Notes: generated from the letters alone by a model not told the origin. Counted from the stretch's first letter, positions 23,185 through 36,276 are shown. The stretch is 64,000 bases of DNA from Sipunculus nudus (GCA_026874595.1 CM049308.1:11371501-11435500), one strand, 5' to 3'. Numbers and translations: made by a program.

Positions 23185-25440
23185 AATCATGAAATAAAAA
23201 ATAGGAACTCTCAGAAAACACTTTTAAAAGTGAAAATTGCAAAATTTTATCCCCACAAATATAAAGCCAACCAGAGTATATCAAAGCATAAATACTTGCA
23301 TTTTTCCTAAACATGAACTTGCTGAGGACGTACCAGTTAAGCCTTTGTATATATTTATGACATGTACTGTACTGTTTGTAGAATGTGTGCATGTGCAGGG
23401 GTGGATCCAGAATTTTGGAAAGGGGGGTCTAACAAAGGGAGACTAAACAGAAATCCTTGAAAAAGGTCCACACAAGGCAGGGGTGCATCCAAAATTAAGG
23501 AAAAGGAGGGGTCTAACCCAGAAGGACTAATGAAAAAGCCGAAAGAAAGGTCCCCAGGTCTGGAAAAAAGGGGGGGTCCAGGGTGCCAAAATTATTCAAA
23601 AACCCTTCAAAAATGGTTTTTGGATTCACTTCTGCGAGTGAGAGGTCGAAGTGATAAAAATTATATTAAAAGTTGAGGCAGCTCAAACATATGCTCCCCC
23701 CTCCTCTCTGGAACTGCCACTGTGACACCATGCTTTATGTCTTTTCCCATACTCAGTTCCCAAAATATGACATTCACACAAACAGTCCTGCACTCACCCA
23801 TTGTATTCATGAAATAACAGTGAGTGAGGGTTGTTATTCCAACAAATGAACTAATACCCCTATTATCCAAACATGAAAGCAGTCCATAGTGGCATGTTTA
23901 CAAATAAATTGACCCCCTACTGGACCAGTTTGCTAATCATCTGTTGTGCTGAACTAATGCGACATATACCCTCTGATCTCACTGTTACGTGCAGGGGATT
24001 ATACACTCATGAAAGAATTCTTCCAAATGGTGGTTCCAAAACATTATGGGAACCAAAATACTTAGGAAAAAATTTTATTTAACACTTTAATTAAATAAAA
24101 AATGGATTACACATGAGTATTAAATAATAATTCAAGAATTTAAATCAAAATATGATGAATGAGTTACAATGGGTGGCATATGGATGCTCAGTACAATTTT
24201 ATGCATATCTCATAAATGCCCTCTCTTGCTCTGGCCAAACTCTGTTAATTCAAGTCTCACATCTCTGGACTCAAAATGTGAATGAGTGCATCTCATTTGT
24301 GCCCAGACCCTGTTCAATGGATGAACTTCTGGTTAGCTCTGCTGAGAAAAATTACAAGGTGGCTGTGGAAATCAATGAATCTAAATGAGGGAGCCACCAG
24401 AAACTGTGAAACCCATTACACCTTCACTTAATTAACCCTTTCATTCCCATTGTGACCTGCAAAGCTGTGTTGTGTCTTCTGCTTCTGCACTTTCCCTTTT
24501 TGCCAGGTATCAATACTTTCATCTCAGATCATTTGTTCTGCCAGGATGATCCATCTCCATTTGACCTTCGCCCCAGTGTCTACATGCAAGCAATTTTCTG
24601 TCATGATGAGAAAACCTTAACACTGGCAGAAAGAGATGCATTTTGTAGCTTAAATTGAATACACATCTTTGATATATACTGAATAGGAGATTCAGTTATT
24701 AGGTCATGGACACAGTAGCATACAACGATAGGGTAAAAACGTTTGGATAAATATAAGAAAAAATACTAAGTATATAGTTCGGTTCTTCATACAATATATA
24801 CAAAATATATTTACACACACACATATAAATATATATATTATTTATGAGAACTTCAGTAATTCACTACCATATGTGTACAGTACTAAATTATAAATGGATT
24901 ACTAGTAGCAAATATCCATGGCCAGGCATTTCTGACAGCATGTATAGTTTGCAGACCACTTTGATGGGATCAGAGTATGAAATCACAGTGCCTTAAAATA
25001 TAGAGGATTTTAACATGACATTTAGACCCACAAATAGATTAATAGCTGTTCATCATAAGGAATTATCATAATTATTACATATAATAATGTATTTTATATT
25101 ATATAGACATATTAAAATAATATACATATGATGAGAGGGTGCTCCGCTTACATCACTGCGATCATGATTACTCCTTGTAATTATGGCCCATGTTTGTACA
25201 ATGAAATGCTGATCTGTCATTTAGTTTGGCCACGTACAGAGACAGTAAATATACAAGACGCAGGTGGGACACTTGAGCAATAAATCCGGCCTGATAATGT
25301 GATGATACGACACCTGAGGTATCAATAAGGTATGTTGATGAATATAAATGACAGGGGAATTTCAATCTTCAACAGAGACAACTTGATAGTTATCTCTACA
25401 GACATATCTCCAGGTGTTAAAGAGGCAGTGGTGTCAATTT
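23185..25440. other. Non-coding DNA, three unassigned short frames
   Basis: Frames at 23873-24082, 24152-24388 and 24452-24658 (+) lie close together but in different frames without convincing splice sites, and match no family I know. 23400-23600 contains a repeated phrase ('ccagaattttgg', 'ccaaaattaagg') beside G-rich runs. 24660-25130 is very AT-rich. Confidence 0.4.
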
Positions 25441-25448
25441 ATCTTCGC

Positions 25449-25517
25449 GGGGGGGGGGGGGGGGTTGGACACACACACGTATGTATGTATGTATGTATGT
25501 ATGAATATATATATATA

Positions 25518-25557
<40 letters not shown>
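25449..25557. repeat. Compound microsatellite: G16, (GTAT)n, (AT)n
   Basis: A 16-base G run (25449-25464) is followed by a short CA tract, about five GTAT units (25478-25502) and a 50-base AT tract. It is a simple repeat with no gene. Confidence 0.9.
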
Positions 25558-25558
<1 letters not shown>

Positions 25559-25560
25559 CA

Positions 25561-26990
25561 TTTTAGCGTCCATTTGACACATTTCTTGTATATAAGCGTC
25601 TGTATATGACATATTCACATTGCAAATATATTAAAATTAAGGTTCTTGAAAATAATATATATGTTTCCACGACAAGTTTATTCCAAACCAGGTTTAAACA
25701 TAATATTTCATAGTAAACTCATAAAAGGAACCAAATTATTAATATTTCATTTGCAATATACATGTATAAATATTATCTGAATGGGGCGGGGGGGGGGGGA
25801 AGGGCTGATTATACATTGACCATTCCCCCTTGCAAAAAAAGGGGGGGATATATAACCCCCCTTCCCTCCCCCGTCCCCATAATGGCGCCCCGGTCAAGAG
25901 GAGATGCGTGCCGATAATTCCTGCAGTCCCATGCACGTGGAGTAAGAAACTATATAGCGGGCTTCAGTTTGGCGCCTTTCACAGATTGTACAGAGGTGAA
26001 AGACTGGTTGTCTCTCTTTTCAGGAACAATCCTTGCTGAAACAATCCTTTGGTCTCATCCCAAATGGACGGGTTTCAGATAGACGGGTCGGATAATTTCG
26101 ATCCCAGTTGGACGGGTCCCAGTCAGACGCTCTATCAATAATGTATTGTTTAAGAAATAACGAAGGCTATAATATATGCATTATATATTATAAATAATAT
26201 TATGAATGTATATATGAAAATATCAAGCAGTTAGAAACGTCCTGAAGGATGAACGGCTCATTCGCATATACCACCCGGCTGTTTAGCGACGCCGACATCA
26301 TGTGCAAGCAATACATTGTCTCGTTTTATTATCACTAACCTTGCACGTAATCCTGGATTGGTTTGCTAGACAACTAAATGCACATTTTTAATCAAGTATA
26401 CCGTATACTTTGGTTGCACTGCTTCACATTCTCGAGGGCTTTAAATTCACGATATTTGCGAAATGGCTAAAAGGAATTAAACCATCGAAAATGATACACC
26501 CTGTCACCACACCTTTGCAGTCATTTATTTTAAGACCACCTTAGTTTTCTCTTACCTATACCGTCAGTTGATTTATCCATTAAATATTATCACTATTGGG
26601 TCCTCCCGTTAAAGGTTAAATTAATATTCAAACACTAGACGACCATAGGTCGAGCGCTTGCCGGAAGTTGAAATAAGACAGAAAGGCATAGAGACAGGAA
26701 GACAGGGGAACTGGTGAAAACAGTCATTTGAATGAGCAATGTTCGGGGAGAGCAGAAACAAATAGTACTTTTATATGTACTTATGCTGATAATGAAAAGT
26801 CGCGGTAGAACGGACAGACAGAACATATTTCCTTGGTTTTTTTTCAACCGCATGTATGCCTTTAGGAGCATTGCTATAAAAAAAACTGGACCACAGAATT
26901 GCATATGTCAGACCGAAAAGCAATCAGGCAGGAGAAAATGACAACAGAAGACGGACAGACAGACATACTGACAGACTGACACAATCTGGA
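25561..26990. other. Non-coding DNA with a 15-bp quadruplet and ACGG/ACAG tracts
   Basis: 26056-26130 has four related 15-bp units (TCCCAAATGGACGGG, TTTCAGATAGACGGG, TCCCAGTTGGACGGG, then a truncated one). A G12 run is at 25788-25799. GACAGA/GACGGACA tracts occur at 26680-26705, 26805-26822 and 26948-26975, the tail type seen in the nearby mollusc-type repeats. No gene is recognised. Confidence 0.5.
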
Positions 26991-27049
26991 TGACAGATGA
27001 CCAGACCTATATAATAATGGGGAATACACAGACGAATAAAGCTACAGTT

Positions 27050-27870
27050 TGTGTAGGTAAGACAGTTATGAGGAATATAAAATAATGAGATTATTCGATA
27101 CCTTTATCTTTGACCTATTGCGACCAAAAATGAGCCTTGAATTAAGGACAATTGTTTTTGGGTTTTATTCTCCTGTAAAACTTTGTGGGCAATTGGTCGA
27201 GCATTGTGGCCTGTATAAAGTGAGAACAATAAAATCTCGTATTAAAATATAAGAGCTCTCTAGCTTTAAATGTGACAAAATTAGAAAATAAAATCCTAAA
27301 TGTTGAAATATCATGAGTGCATGAGACAGCTACAAGTCAAAAGAAAGGCCATGGAGTAAAGAATAAAATGAGCTGCAGTTTTTGTGGCTATAATGGGTTT
27401 TGATGAAGATATGAAGAAAAAACGATTTTGTGTTTTTTTTTTCTTACCATGACACTAAAAGACTTCAGGCTTCTAGAACTGTAGAGGCTCTATCAACTTT
27501 ATAACATTCAGAGTGATTGCTCAAACATTCTATCCTCTAGAATGCCAGACTTCTAGATTATGTACGACAAAAGATCAAGCAGGGAGGCGTATTTGACGAC
27601 AACATAAATGAACAAAATGAGCTATAGTTCGTGCAGATAGGACATTTTTTTACGAAGTTATAAGGAAAATAGAATTTTGAGGTTTTTCAATGACTGTGAC
27701 CTTTGACCTATTTGGACTAAAACAATAAAAATATGCTTCTAGGATATTTGGCTTTCTATCAACTGTGTGAGTTTTCAGATCGATTGATCCAAAATAGTGG
27801 CCTGTATATAGCGAGGATAGACCGACAGACACAGACAGTCAAACAGACAAACATACGGAAATGACCAATG
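27050..27870. repeat. Degenerate tandem repeat with ACAGAC tail
   Basis: Two or three related segments of about 300 bp contain 'tttgacctatt', a reference to 'ggcctgtata', and a 3' (ACAGAC)n tract at 27815-27850. 27697-27709 (TGACCTTTGACCT) is a perfect DR1 on the minus strand. A relative with the words 'tgaccaaaaacaatataggc' and a similar tail is at 34900-35262. No protein is encoded. Confidence 0.55.
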
Positions 27871-28624
27871 TTCCGGCGAATAAGGAGTTAATTTTCATGG
27901 TGAAGAAACTCTGTTCATAAATGCAACCACGTGTAATTCAGGAAAAGTATCATCTTAAATCAAATAAAAGGTAAAATCTAAATTTAAATCTTACACTCCT
28001 TGTATGGGTTTGCGACAAAGTATAACCTCCGAAACATAAAAAAATGAAATATCGCAGATTTTCCACCTCGCGCATTATGAAGCCAAATATAATGTTAAGC
28101 AGCGCTGCTTTCGGTCCTTAAGCCCGTCTGATCAGCAGTACACAATAAAGCTGGCGTAATTGATGTAATGGGCGCCCCCACCGTGATGTGCGCCCCCGCC
28201 CCATGGATTTTTGGGAGAAATCTTTGAGAAAATGGAAGGGATGAGCCATTCTCAACTAAAAATACTTTGGCAGTATACTTGTGGTCACCGTTACTTTGCC
28301 ACCTCGCTTGATGGTGTGAAATAAGGTCTGGGTGACCCAAACCCCTATAAAACATTTTGGCTGAGGAAAGGAAATTTCACCTAGATTAGGTGCGTATTCG
28401 GGTACGTCTGCGTTTTCAGTCGCTACAATGAACGATTGAAACGTATAATTACTACAATCACTCCTAGAGACTCAGAATTTGTGTCAGATAATAAATACGC
28501 ATTTATGTCTAGGAACTGCGTATACAATTCATTCAGTTGATTTAAAAATTGACTTATCTGTGTTTAATTTGAGCTAGGTCGAGACGCAATGTAGCTACAC
28601 GTGTCTACGATTAGGTATTCATTT

Positions 28625-29100
28625 TTAGCGAACCTGTGAGCTTATGCGACGACGCGGCGTCGTCCCTCCGCCGTCCATCGTCGTCCATACTTTAACCCAT
28701 GCTATCTCAAAAACCTAGCTAGCAGCACCAAATTTTATTGAAGAATCAGACATATACCAAACTTTATCGGATTTTGCTTCTTTTCTTTTGCTATCTGTAT
28801 TAATTTAGATTTTATAGACGGCGGTCTTCGGTCATAAACATTTACCCAATTTTTCAAGAATAGCAGGTGCTAGCATCCCCAGATTTTATACAAAAACCTG
28901 TCACGTATCAAATGTTGTGGGATTGAGCTTTTTGTGGCGCCACCTGCACCAACTTACATTTTACGGGGCAAAGGCTTAAAACCCTTCGAAAAACCTTCAT
29001 CTCTGAAATCATTCAGCCAAATTGTTCAATATTTTTCAGAAATAACCACAGAGACGAGCTCTCTGATGAATATCCCATTGCACAGGTTCGCATTAGGCCT
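28625..29100. repeat. Probable dispersed repeat with GCGTCGTC tract
   Basis: 28650-28690 is a CpG-rich tract of GTCGTC/GTCCGTC words. The AT-rich body that follows ('tatctcaaaaacctagctag', 'tacaaaaacctgtcac') resembles the body style of other mollusc CCGT-headed repeats. The boundaries and family are not defined. Confidence 0.4.
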
Positions 29101-31274
29101 GTAGGCCTTGTTCTTTTATAATTCAAGTTTATTGCAAACACTGTTATTTGCTCAGGTAATGGACATTGTAATTTTCTCAGGTATAATGTTCCAAAAGCAA
29201 AGGAATGGTGTATAACGTAACAGCGGATATGTTAAACCACTCGTAATGATATTTAGGAACGCATTGAAGAGACAGATTTATTCATGCAATGTCATTTTAC
29301 AAACGGTGAGTATATTTATAACGCCCAGCTTACTTTGTATATGAATTAACTCTGTTTGCATACTTGTCTGACAGATTTAGAATTTATTAACCACGTGTAT
29401 AGATAAACTTTGGTGAGGACACAGGGCTTTCCCGCCTGTGTTTATGTCACACAGGGAGGTATTTATATTATCCCTTCCATTATTTGAATCGTGCCCTCAC
29501 CCCGGACATTTTTTGCAGGCTTTTGTAAACACCGTTACCCCATGCAAACACCAGTTACTTGTCCCATAACAAATTGCCTGCGGTATTGCACAATGGTAAA
29601 CATTCGTGATTCTGGAATTTGTGTATACACCAGCCAAGCAAATGCGATCTGTACCCGTGTCGACTTAGATGTTTTCATGCATGTTTATTATATAATGGGC
29701 TAAAAAAAGGAGAAGAAAGCGCTGGAGGGTTTTCCCCCAGTTTATTATAAATAAACAACTTCATATGCATGGTAACGGGACAACATGATAATACATGTAA
29801 CAAAAAAGTTTTGCTGAACAGTAAAAATGTACATCATATAATAAAAACGATTTTGTTTTCGAAAATGCTTGAAGCTCAAAGTCGGTACATTTCTATTAAA
29901 CAAAAACGATTTTATTGGGGGGGGGGGGGGGGGGGGCGGGCTTTATGCGGGCTGAGAAGGGGGACTTGGTTCTAATTGATGCGCGCGGTGCTTTATAGAC
30001 ACCAACCTTTTTTGACTGACATGCAGAGCTAATATCATTAATATAATCGTGCTATATATGCTTGTTTGTTTTTTTTTTTCGGGATGGGGGTGCATTGGAA
30101 TAAATTTTTTTTTTTTTACAAAAAAAACGCTGATCACTTGTCATTAAACTTGAACTACATTCGTTGGCAGAAGAAAAATATAGAGGTACTTTTACGGAAA
30201 ATTTCACTGCATGGAAAAATTTTAATTTTGTTTATAAATTTTCCACAGGTTGGTTTACGCACATCTTTCTTTCATGTCGCCCAGCTCACTTGATTCTTTC
30301 ATGCCTGTCCAGGCAAAATAAAGATAAGACCACCAGCCTATGTTCACCGCTTGACAATCGTGATATCAGATGGATCCCTCACCTCTCAGGCCGTAAAATA
30401 AACGCAATATCCATTCTCGATATAGTGTTCGAACATTTACATTTTAACTCACGAGATAGGAACGACATGTTCCAGATGATATTTCGTGTGATATTCAGGC
30501 TCCTAGTTAGTTGACGAAGAAGCTGATATTTATAAACTCACAACAACGACACATAGATTGACACATAGTGTATAATGTATATATTTAACCCCCCCCCCCC
30601 CCCACACACACAAAGTAAACCAAGGTTCGCTTCATATAAAGTGTCGTTCTGTCTCATACTCTCTGTATTTCCTATATGGCATCTATAAATATGTATATAT
30701 TGTTATAGGTTCATAGATATTTGTTCTATATCTCGAAGAATCGGACACTTACTTTTTGGTTTCCATGCAAGGATTAAATGTGGCCGTCTGCATGCGAAGC
30801 TACTTGGGGCTTATGTATGGGGTAACGCTTATGTCATGTTAATATATACGGACAGATATCCCCAAAACTTAAAAAAAAATATATACTGACAGATGGCTCG
30901 ACGGATAGACAGACGACGGGCATGACCCATGCAAAGCTGCTACTCAGGATTTAATTTAAAAATATAAAATCTTACATGAAAAAAAGAATAAAATTGTCTA
31001 AAAAATATGAAAACAGAAGGAATCAATGTAAAATAGAACGATTCTTGTACAATTTTTCAGCATGCAATACTTTTAAAGAAACTTCAGGAATGAAAGCCTA
31101 TATATAATTCAGTATTCCATATATATCCAGTGTAAAACATTTGCAAGATCGTAGAAAAAAAATAAATGCTTAATAAAATGCCACCTTAATGAATTATTGA
31201 CAGAGCAATTGTCTACTGCACTCAGTTGGTTAAGGTAAACAGAAGATGAACTTGAAGATCGTAATTTTATAAAA
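29101..31274. other. Non-coding DNA with long G and C homopolymers
   Basis: Contains G20 (29917-29936, the longest homopolymer in the window) and C15 (30589-30603). A donor-like ACG|GTGAGT is at about 29304. A 116-codon frame at 30164-30514 has no recognisable domain. A degenerate ACGG/ACAG tract is at 30898-30920. Confidence 0.45.
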
Positions 31275-31310
31275 ACAAGTGACCTTTGGGTCATGACGCT
31301 CAGCTGATTG
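31275..31310 (-). repeat. Shared 34-bp terminal-like motif, copy 3 (inverted)
   Basis: Reads 'acaagtgacctttgggtcat' then 'gacgctcagctg', the reverse complement of the motifs at 7008 and 21184. It lies about 180 bp left of the hairpin-ended tandem array and may be the opposite end of that element. Confidence 0.5.
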
Positions 31311-31459
31311 ACTAGTTGGTATTGGCTATAGAGTGATACTTGATGCATTTATGTGTTTGGTACTAGTTGTCCTAAGGGCACTGTAAGGAAGCCTGTAATT
31401 TATCCATATAAGGTCGTGGTGACCTAATTACCCATGTGGAGGTAGATGACGGGTAGAGG

Positions 31460-32497
31460 TCACTAGGTGCAAAATTGTCAAGATTCAGCGCCAGTACGCG
31501 ATGATGATACTAGTCATGAATGAACATTTGCTTCTGGTTTTATAGTAAAACAATTATCAATAAAGATGCAAAGTTTCAGAACACTAGATGAAACATGCAC
31601 AGATAAGAAACTGACATGATTGTTCTCATTTTTTGGTCTCAAATATTGAGGGAAAAAAACGCGTAAAAAATACTAAAAATACAGGCGGTGCCATCAGGCT
31701 TCAGGAACTGATAAAACTAGTGATGATCAATAGGCAACAAGGTTTAAGAATACTAGATGAAACCACATGCAGCTAAGACACTGACATGATTGCTGTCATT
31801 TGTCGGGTTTTAAAAAATAGAGAAAAAAATATAAAAAAATACAGGTGGTGCCATCAGGCTTCATGAACTGATAAAAGTAGTGATGATCAATTAGCAAACC
31901 AATTTTCAGGACACTATAGATGAAACTACGGTTGAGAAACTAACATGATTGCTGTCATATGACGGTCTAAAAAGTATAGGGGGGAAAATGCGGGGAAACT
32001 ATTTTAATACAGGTTGCGCCACCAGTCTTCAGGAACTGATTAAACTAGTCATGATCAATAAGCAAACCTGGTTTCCGGACACCAGATGAAACTACGGTTT
32101 AGAAACTGACATGATTGCTGTCATATGACAGTCTCAAAAAAAGAGGAAAAAGAATGCTTGGAAAATATTTAAAATACAGGTGGCGCCACCAGTCTTCAGG
32201 GACTAATTAAACTAGTCATGATCAATATTCATTCAAGGTTTCAAGGCAATCCATACATTAATAATTGAGATATTGAAGCTTTTGTATCAAATTTTACTGA
32301 AAAAAAAAATAAACAAGTAAACAAAAAAGTAAACAAGCCCCAAAACTCGGATGTCAAGTATGAACATTCTAGGTCTAACGGTTACGGTTTGTGCCCTGCT
32401 CTCGGACGGACAGCCGGACGACAGGACGGATTGAAGAAGGGACAAAAACCCATCACTTTATAGCTCAGATGACTTTCAGTCATCTGAGCTAAAAATG
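31460..32497 (-). mobile_element. Tandem-core element with ACGG tract and terminal hairpin (pearl/Helitron-like)
   Basis: Four to five core units of about 160-168 bp each contain 'acaggtggcgccaccagtct', 'ggaactgataaaactagt' and 'gacatgattgctgtcat'; unit starts are near 31681, 31841, 32009 and 32176. A short (ACGG)n tract follows (32403-32430), then a hairpin at 32462-32491 (AGCTCAGATGACT, TTC, AGTCATCTGAGCT) and CTAAAAA. Tandem cores plus an ACGG tract plus a 3' palindrome is the layout described for bivalve pearl elements and non-autonomous Helitrons. No Rep/Helicase is present here. Confidence 0.65.
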
Positions 32498-32504
32498 TGT
32501 ACAA

Positions 32505-33530
32505 ATTCGAAAAAATACAGGTGGCACCACCAGTCTGCGGAAAATGGTGTAACTCTCCATTACCAATATGCATGCAAAGAATTATGGTGATCAATGCATT
32601 AGTTATTCAGATACCTGAGCTTTTGTATCATTTTTTTTAATAATTTCTTTTTTTTTTTGGGGGGGGGGGGGGTATACTTATTGCCCCATAGCTTGGAGGA
32701 TATGGGTAACAGAGACTTTATTTCAGGTTTCCAAGGAGATTTTACAAGGAACTCCCAGGATGTCAAGATATGGTTTTATGTCCAACGGTAACGATTTATG
32801 CCCTGTTAACAGACAATCACTTAATTTGAAGGTCCAAAAAATAGGGGAAATGTGTAAAAGTTGTAAAAATATAGGTGGCAACACCAGTTTACGGGAACTG
32901 GTGAAACACTCCATTAATAATATGCATGCGAAAAATGATGGCTATCAATGCATTAGTTATTCAGATACTAGAGCTTTTGTATCAATTTTTTAATTATTCT
33001 GGTACTTACGAGCCCCATAGCTCGGAGGATATGGGTAACACAGACATTATTTTAGGTTTCCAAGGAGATTTTTCAAAGAACGCCAAGAATTTCATGTTAG
33101 AAGATTCTAGGTCCAACGGTTACGATTTATATCTGTTAACAGACTTCTTAATTTTAAGGTCTCAAAAAAAGGGGGGACACGCGTAAAAATTCGAAAACAA
33201 ATACAGATGTCGCCACCAGTCTGCAGGAACTGATGAAACCCTCCATGATCAATATGCATGCAAAGAGTCATGGCGATCAATGCATTACTAATTCAGATAC
33301 TGGTGTTTTTGTGTCAAATTTTAATTATTCTGGGGGATACTTACGAGCCTCATTGCTCAGAGGATATTGGTAACAGAGACCTCATTGCAGGTTTCCAAGA
33401 AGGACCTCTTTGGATGTCGAGTAAGAAGTTTCTAGGTCAAGTGGTCTCGATTTGTGCCCTGCTAACGGAAGTATCAAGGGTTGGCCAATCGCTATAGCTC
33501 AGATGACCCTCAGTCCATCTGAGCTTAAAG
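32505..33530 (-). repeat. Second tandem array, about 345-bp units, with the same terminal hairpin
   Basis: Three units start near 32517, 32872 and 33203. Each has 'caccaccagtctgc', 'atatgcatgcaaag', 'gcccatagctcggaggatat' and 'taggtccaacggttacgat' style words. The last unit ends at a degenerate hairpin (33495-33522: 'agctcagatgaccctcagtc', 'catctgagct'). It is contiguous with the 165-bp array, shares the 'acaggtggcrccaccagtct' unit start, and looks like a sister element with longer cores. A G14 run (32659-32672) sits inside unit 1. Confidence 0.65.
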
Positions 33531-34329
33531 AAAGGGTGAAAAAGTATTAACCCCTGTAAAAGTGTGGAAAAAAACTATAAAAATAAGTTTGCCTGACAAA
33601 ACTATGTTACTTTTAAACAAGTATAAAGTTGCAGCACTGCCCATTGCTAAAGCACATTAATTTTATATCAGCTCACGCGAAAATAGATAACCTTGAGAAA
33701 TCTAACGATTAATGGTTTATCTTAGCGTTGTAGGTACAATTTAGCTGAGATTAAAACATGCCTGGTACGCACGGAAATAAATGTAAGCATATTCTTCTGC
33801 AAGGATTTAGGATATGCGTTATACTTACAGGCACATAAACATATGTAATATTATTTTATTATCTCACGCTATTCGGTTATTATGGGTGAATATATATTTC
33901 CCAGCTAGACCATCCGATTCTAAGTTTCCTTAATAGGACTGTTTGATGGTTTTGTTTGTATGCATAGTGTACATGTGTATGTTTACCATAACAAGACAGT
34001 GTGAAAAGGGGACGATCCAGTGCAACGCCAGCCCTCTATAACATTACAGAGTCTGGCTCAACCAGCGTACTAGCGGCCGAGTGCCTTGACATCTTGCATT
34101 GAGGTGCGCACTAGCTGTAAGACATGGGCTACAAGTACGCTGTCACTTGGCATTGCCCAGACCAATCGTTATCTTTTTTATTATACTTTCTAGCAACACC
34201 TACCAAGTACGAAAACATGCATGATATTGTAAGGGCAGAATAAGGCAGAGTCTCCACAAGGATAATAACCTCATTTAATCCAGTTCCAGATGCTGCAATT
34301 CAAGTTGTGACACTGTTTATAATTTATAG
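33531..34329. other. Non-coding DNA
   Basis: Mostly AT-rich, with a more GC-balanced patch at 34010-34160. No coding signal or RNA fold is recognised. Confidence 0.45.
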
Positions 34330-35265
34330 AGCCCCATGGTGGCTATTTCAAAAATGAAAAACAAGTCTCGAGAACCTTTAAAAGGGGCCACAATGAAAAT
34401 CGCAAGTGTGTTCACTTCTCATGGTGCCGCTGCTGTCTTTTATTCACTGTTGGTTCGCGAGCTTCACGAAGATTTAGAACTAAGTAAATGCTATCTTACG
34501 CGAAACGCCATATTTTCAGATTCTCAAGTTTAACTCAAAAATTGGTGACTATGGTAACGGTTGGATAAGCCAATGGGTCGTAGATTTACATGCTGCAATA
34601 AAAATGCTACATGGTAAAAACATATTGAGATAAAGCAAAAAAATGATATGTTACAGTGTTTTATGTACCACGCCTCCCGGTGGCATTTAAAAAAATGAAA
34701 AAAAAAAGATTTCGAGATAATTGTAAATAACATAAAATATGTCAGTTTCAAAAATATTTATATAAAAAAAAGACCTTGAAGATCGTTTTCATTTAATCTT
34801 GCAAAATCTCGCATGACAATAATGGTGTGACATTTTGTGAGACTTGCAATTGTTTCATGAATAACTAATTAAACGTTACCTGGTACAAAAAACTAGACCT
34901 CTCTAGCTTAAAAAAAAGACGAAGTTGGGAAAATATTTTCAGATTTCATAAAATTTGCCCTAAACTAAATGACCATGGTAACAGCTGAGTGGATGAATTT
35001 CATAGTAAGGGGAAGGCCACAGAGTGGCAATTATAATGAGCTATACATTAAGTGGCTAATATTATTTTTAACAAAGATATTGTGAAAAAAAATTAATGGT
35101 TTTTGGTGTCCTTGACCTTGACCGTTGACCAACGATGACCAAAAACAATATAGGCTTCGAGGATTATCCGATATTAAGTTTCGGAGCGACTGTTTTGATA
35201 TTTTGGCGTGTAGACAGACAAACGGACAGACACCAGTACAAACAGAAAAACAGAGTGAACTGACC
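34330..35265. repeat. Degenerate repeat with ACAGAC/ACGGACAG tail
   Basis: Related segments begin near 34330 ('gagccccatggtggctattt') and 34668 ('ccacgcctcccggtggcatt'), each followed by 'aaaaatgaaaa'. The block ends with GACAGACAAACGGACAGAC at 35212-35233. It resembles 27050-27870. Frames at 34336-34533 and 34530-34751 lie in repeat sequence. Confidence 0.5.
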
Positions 35266-36274
35266 AACATGCGAGCAATAATAACACGTGACCAACTTTC
35301 TGCTTATTGATCTAACTAATACAATTCCCCGTTATAAATTCTAAATTATACCCCACCCTCCAAAGTCTGTACCCTGCATGCAGCCACCTACGCATGGCCC
35401 CTCGCCTTTGTTCCCAACATAAACAGTTAACATGGCCATTGTCTTTGACCGATATATTCTGTTTTCATCTGACATTCATAATTTATAATATAATGCTATG
35501 ATATTTGTACTTTCATCTGGTGCCCGGGGGCCTATAACATGTTCTTTGGCCAAATGTAAGAAGTCTGACCTAAGTGCACGCGCTTTCTTTTCATAAAAAA
35601 AGTATCTGCACGCGGGAGACCAGTGCCTTTGGCATGCCTCACTATGAATAATTAATATACCTACTTGTTTCAGGGAGGGGGGGGGGGGGCTTCTTTTCTT
35701 GTAATGTGTTGCTTTGTTTGAGACAAAACCCACAGCAGACGACACTAACTAAACGTGTTACTCGCGCGTGCGTTGTGAGGTCACATCAGTGCAAAGTAAG
35801 TTGGATCATGGGATGGAAAACTTGTGTTTATATATAGGCCTTAGATGTCTGTTTCACAGTCAGTTACAGAAGCTTCGAAACATTATACAGATATTTTTGT
35901 TCCCACCAACCGTTTACAATGTTAGTAAAATAAATATGTTAACTTAATATATATTTATATATACATATATATATATATGGAATTTATATTATTTTTGTTA
36001 TAACTAAGTTTATATAACTAGGACCAGTTTATCGCATGTTTACAAAGAAGCATTCTGTCATATCTTTTATATTTTAAACGTCAAATAATACACAAGGTCA
36101 TAAAAATGAAGATAATTGATAACTCACGCCCATAAATTAGAGTGCAATGTATGGAAGTTAAGTCATTAATGTATTTGGTAAATTCCTCATTTTAATTCCG
36201 TCTCTTTTTTATACTGTGGAAAAGGAACGCTTGCAATAGTGAACATGCGCGAGCGCAGGTATCCGTGTCTTTTT

Positions 36275-36276
<2 letters not shown>
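35266..36276. other. Non-coding DNA with a G13 run
   Basis: G13 at 35677-35689 and a short AT microsatellite at 35949-35979. No gene signal. Confidence 0.5.

Noticed and set aside
24152-24658. Two adjacent frames considered as exons of one gene
   Set aside because: No splice sites joining them and no recognisable family.
26635-26941. Overlapping frames on both strands around 26.7 kb
   Set aside because: Low-complexity ACAGAC/ACGG tracts keep both strands open; no domain is visible.
31460-33530. Regularly spaced repeats considered as a CRISPR array
   Set aside because: Units are 165-345 bp contiguous tandem copies, not short repeats with unique spacers, and the DNA is eukaryotic.
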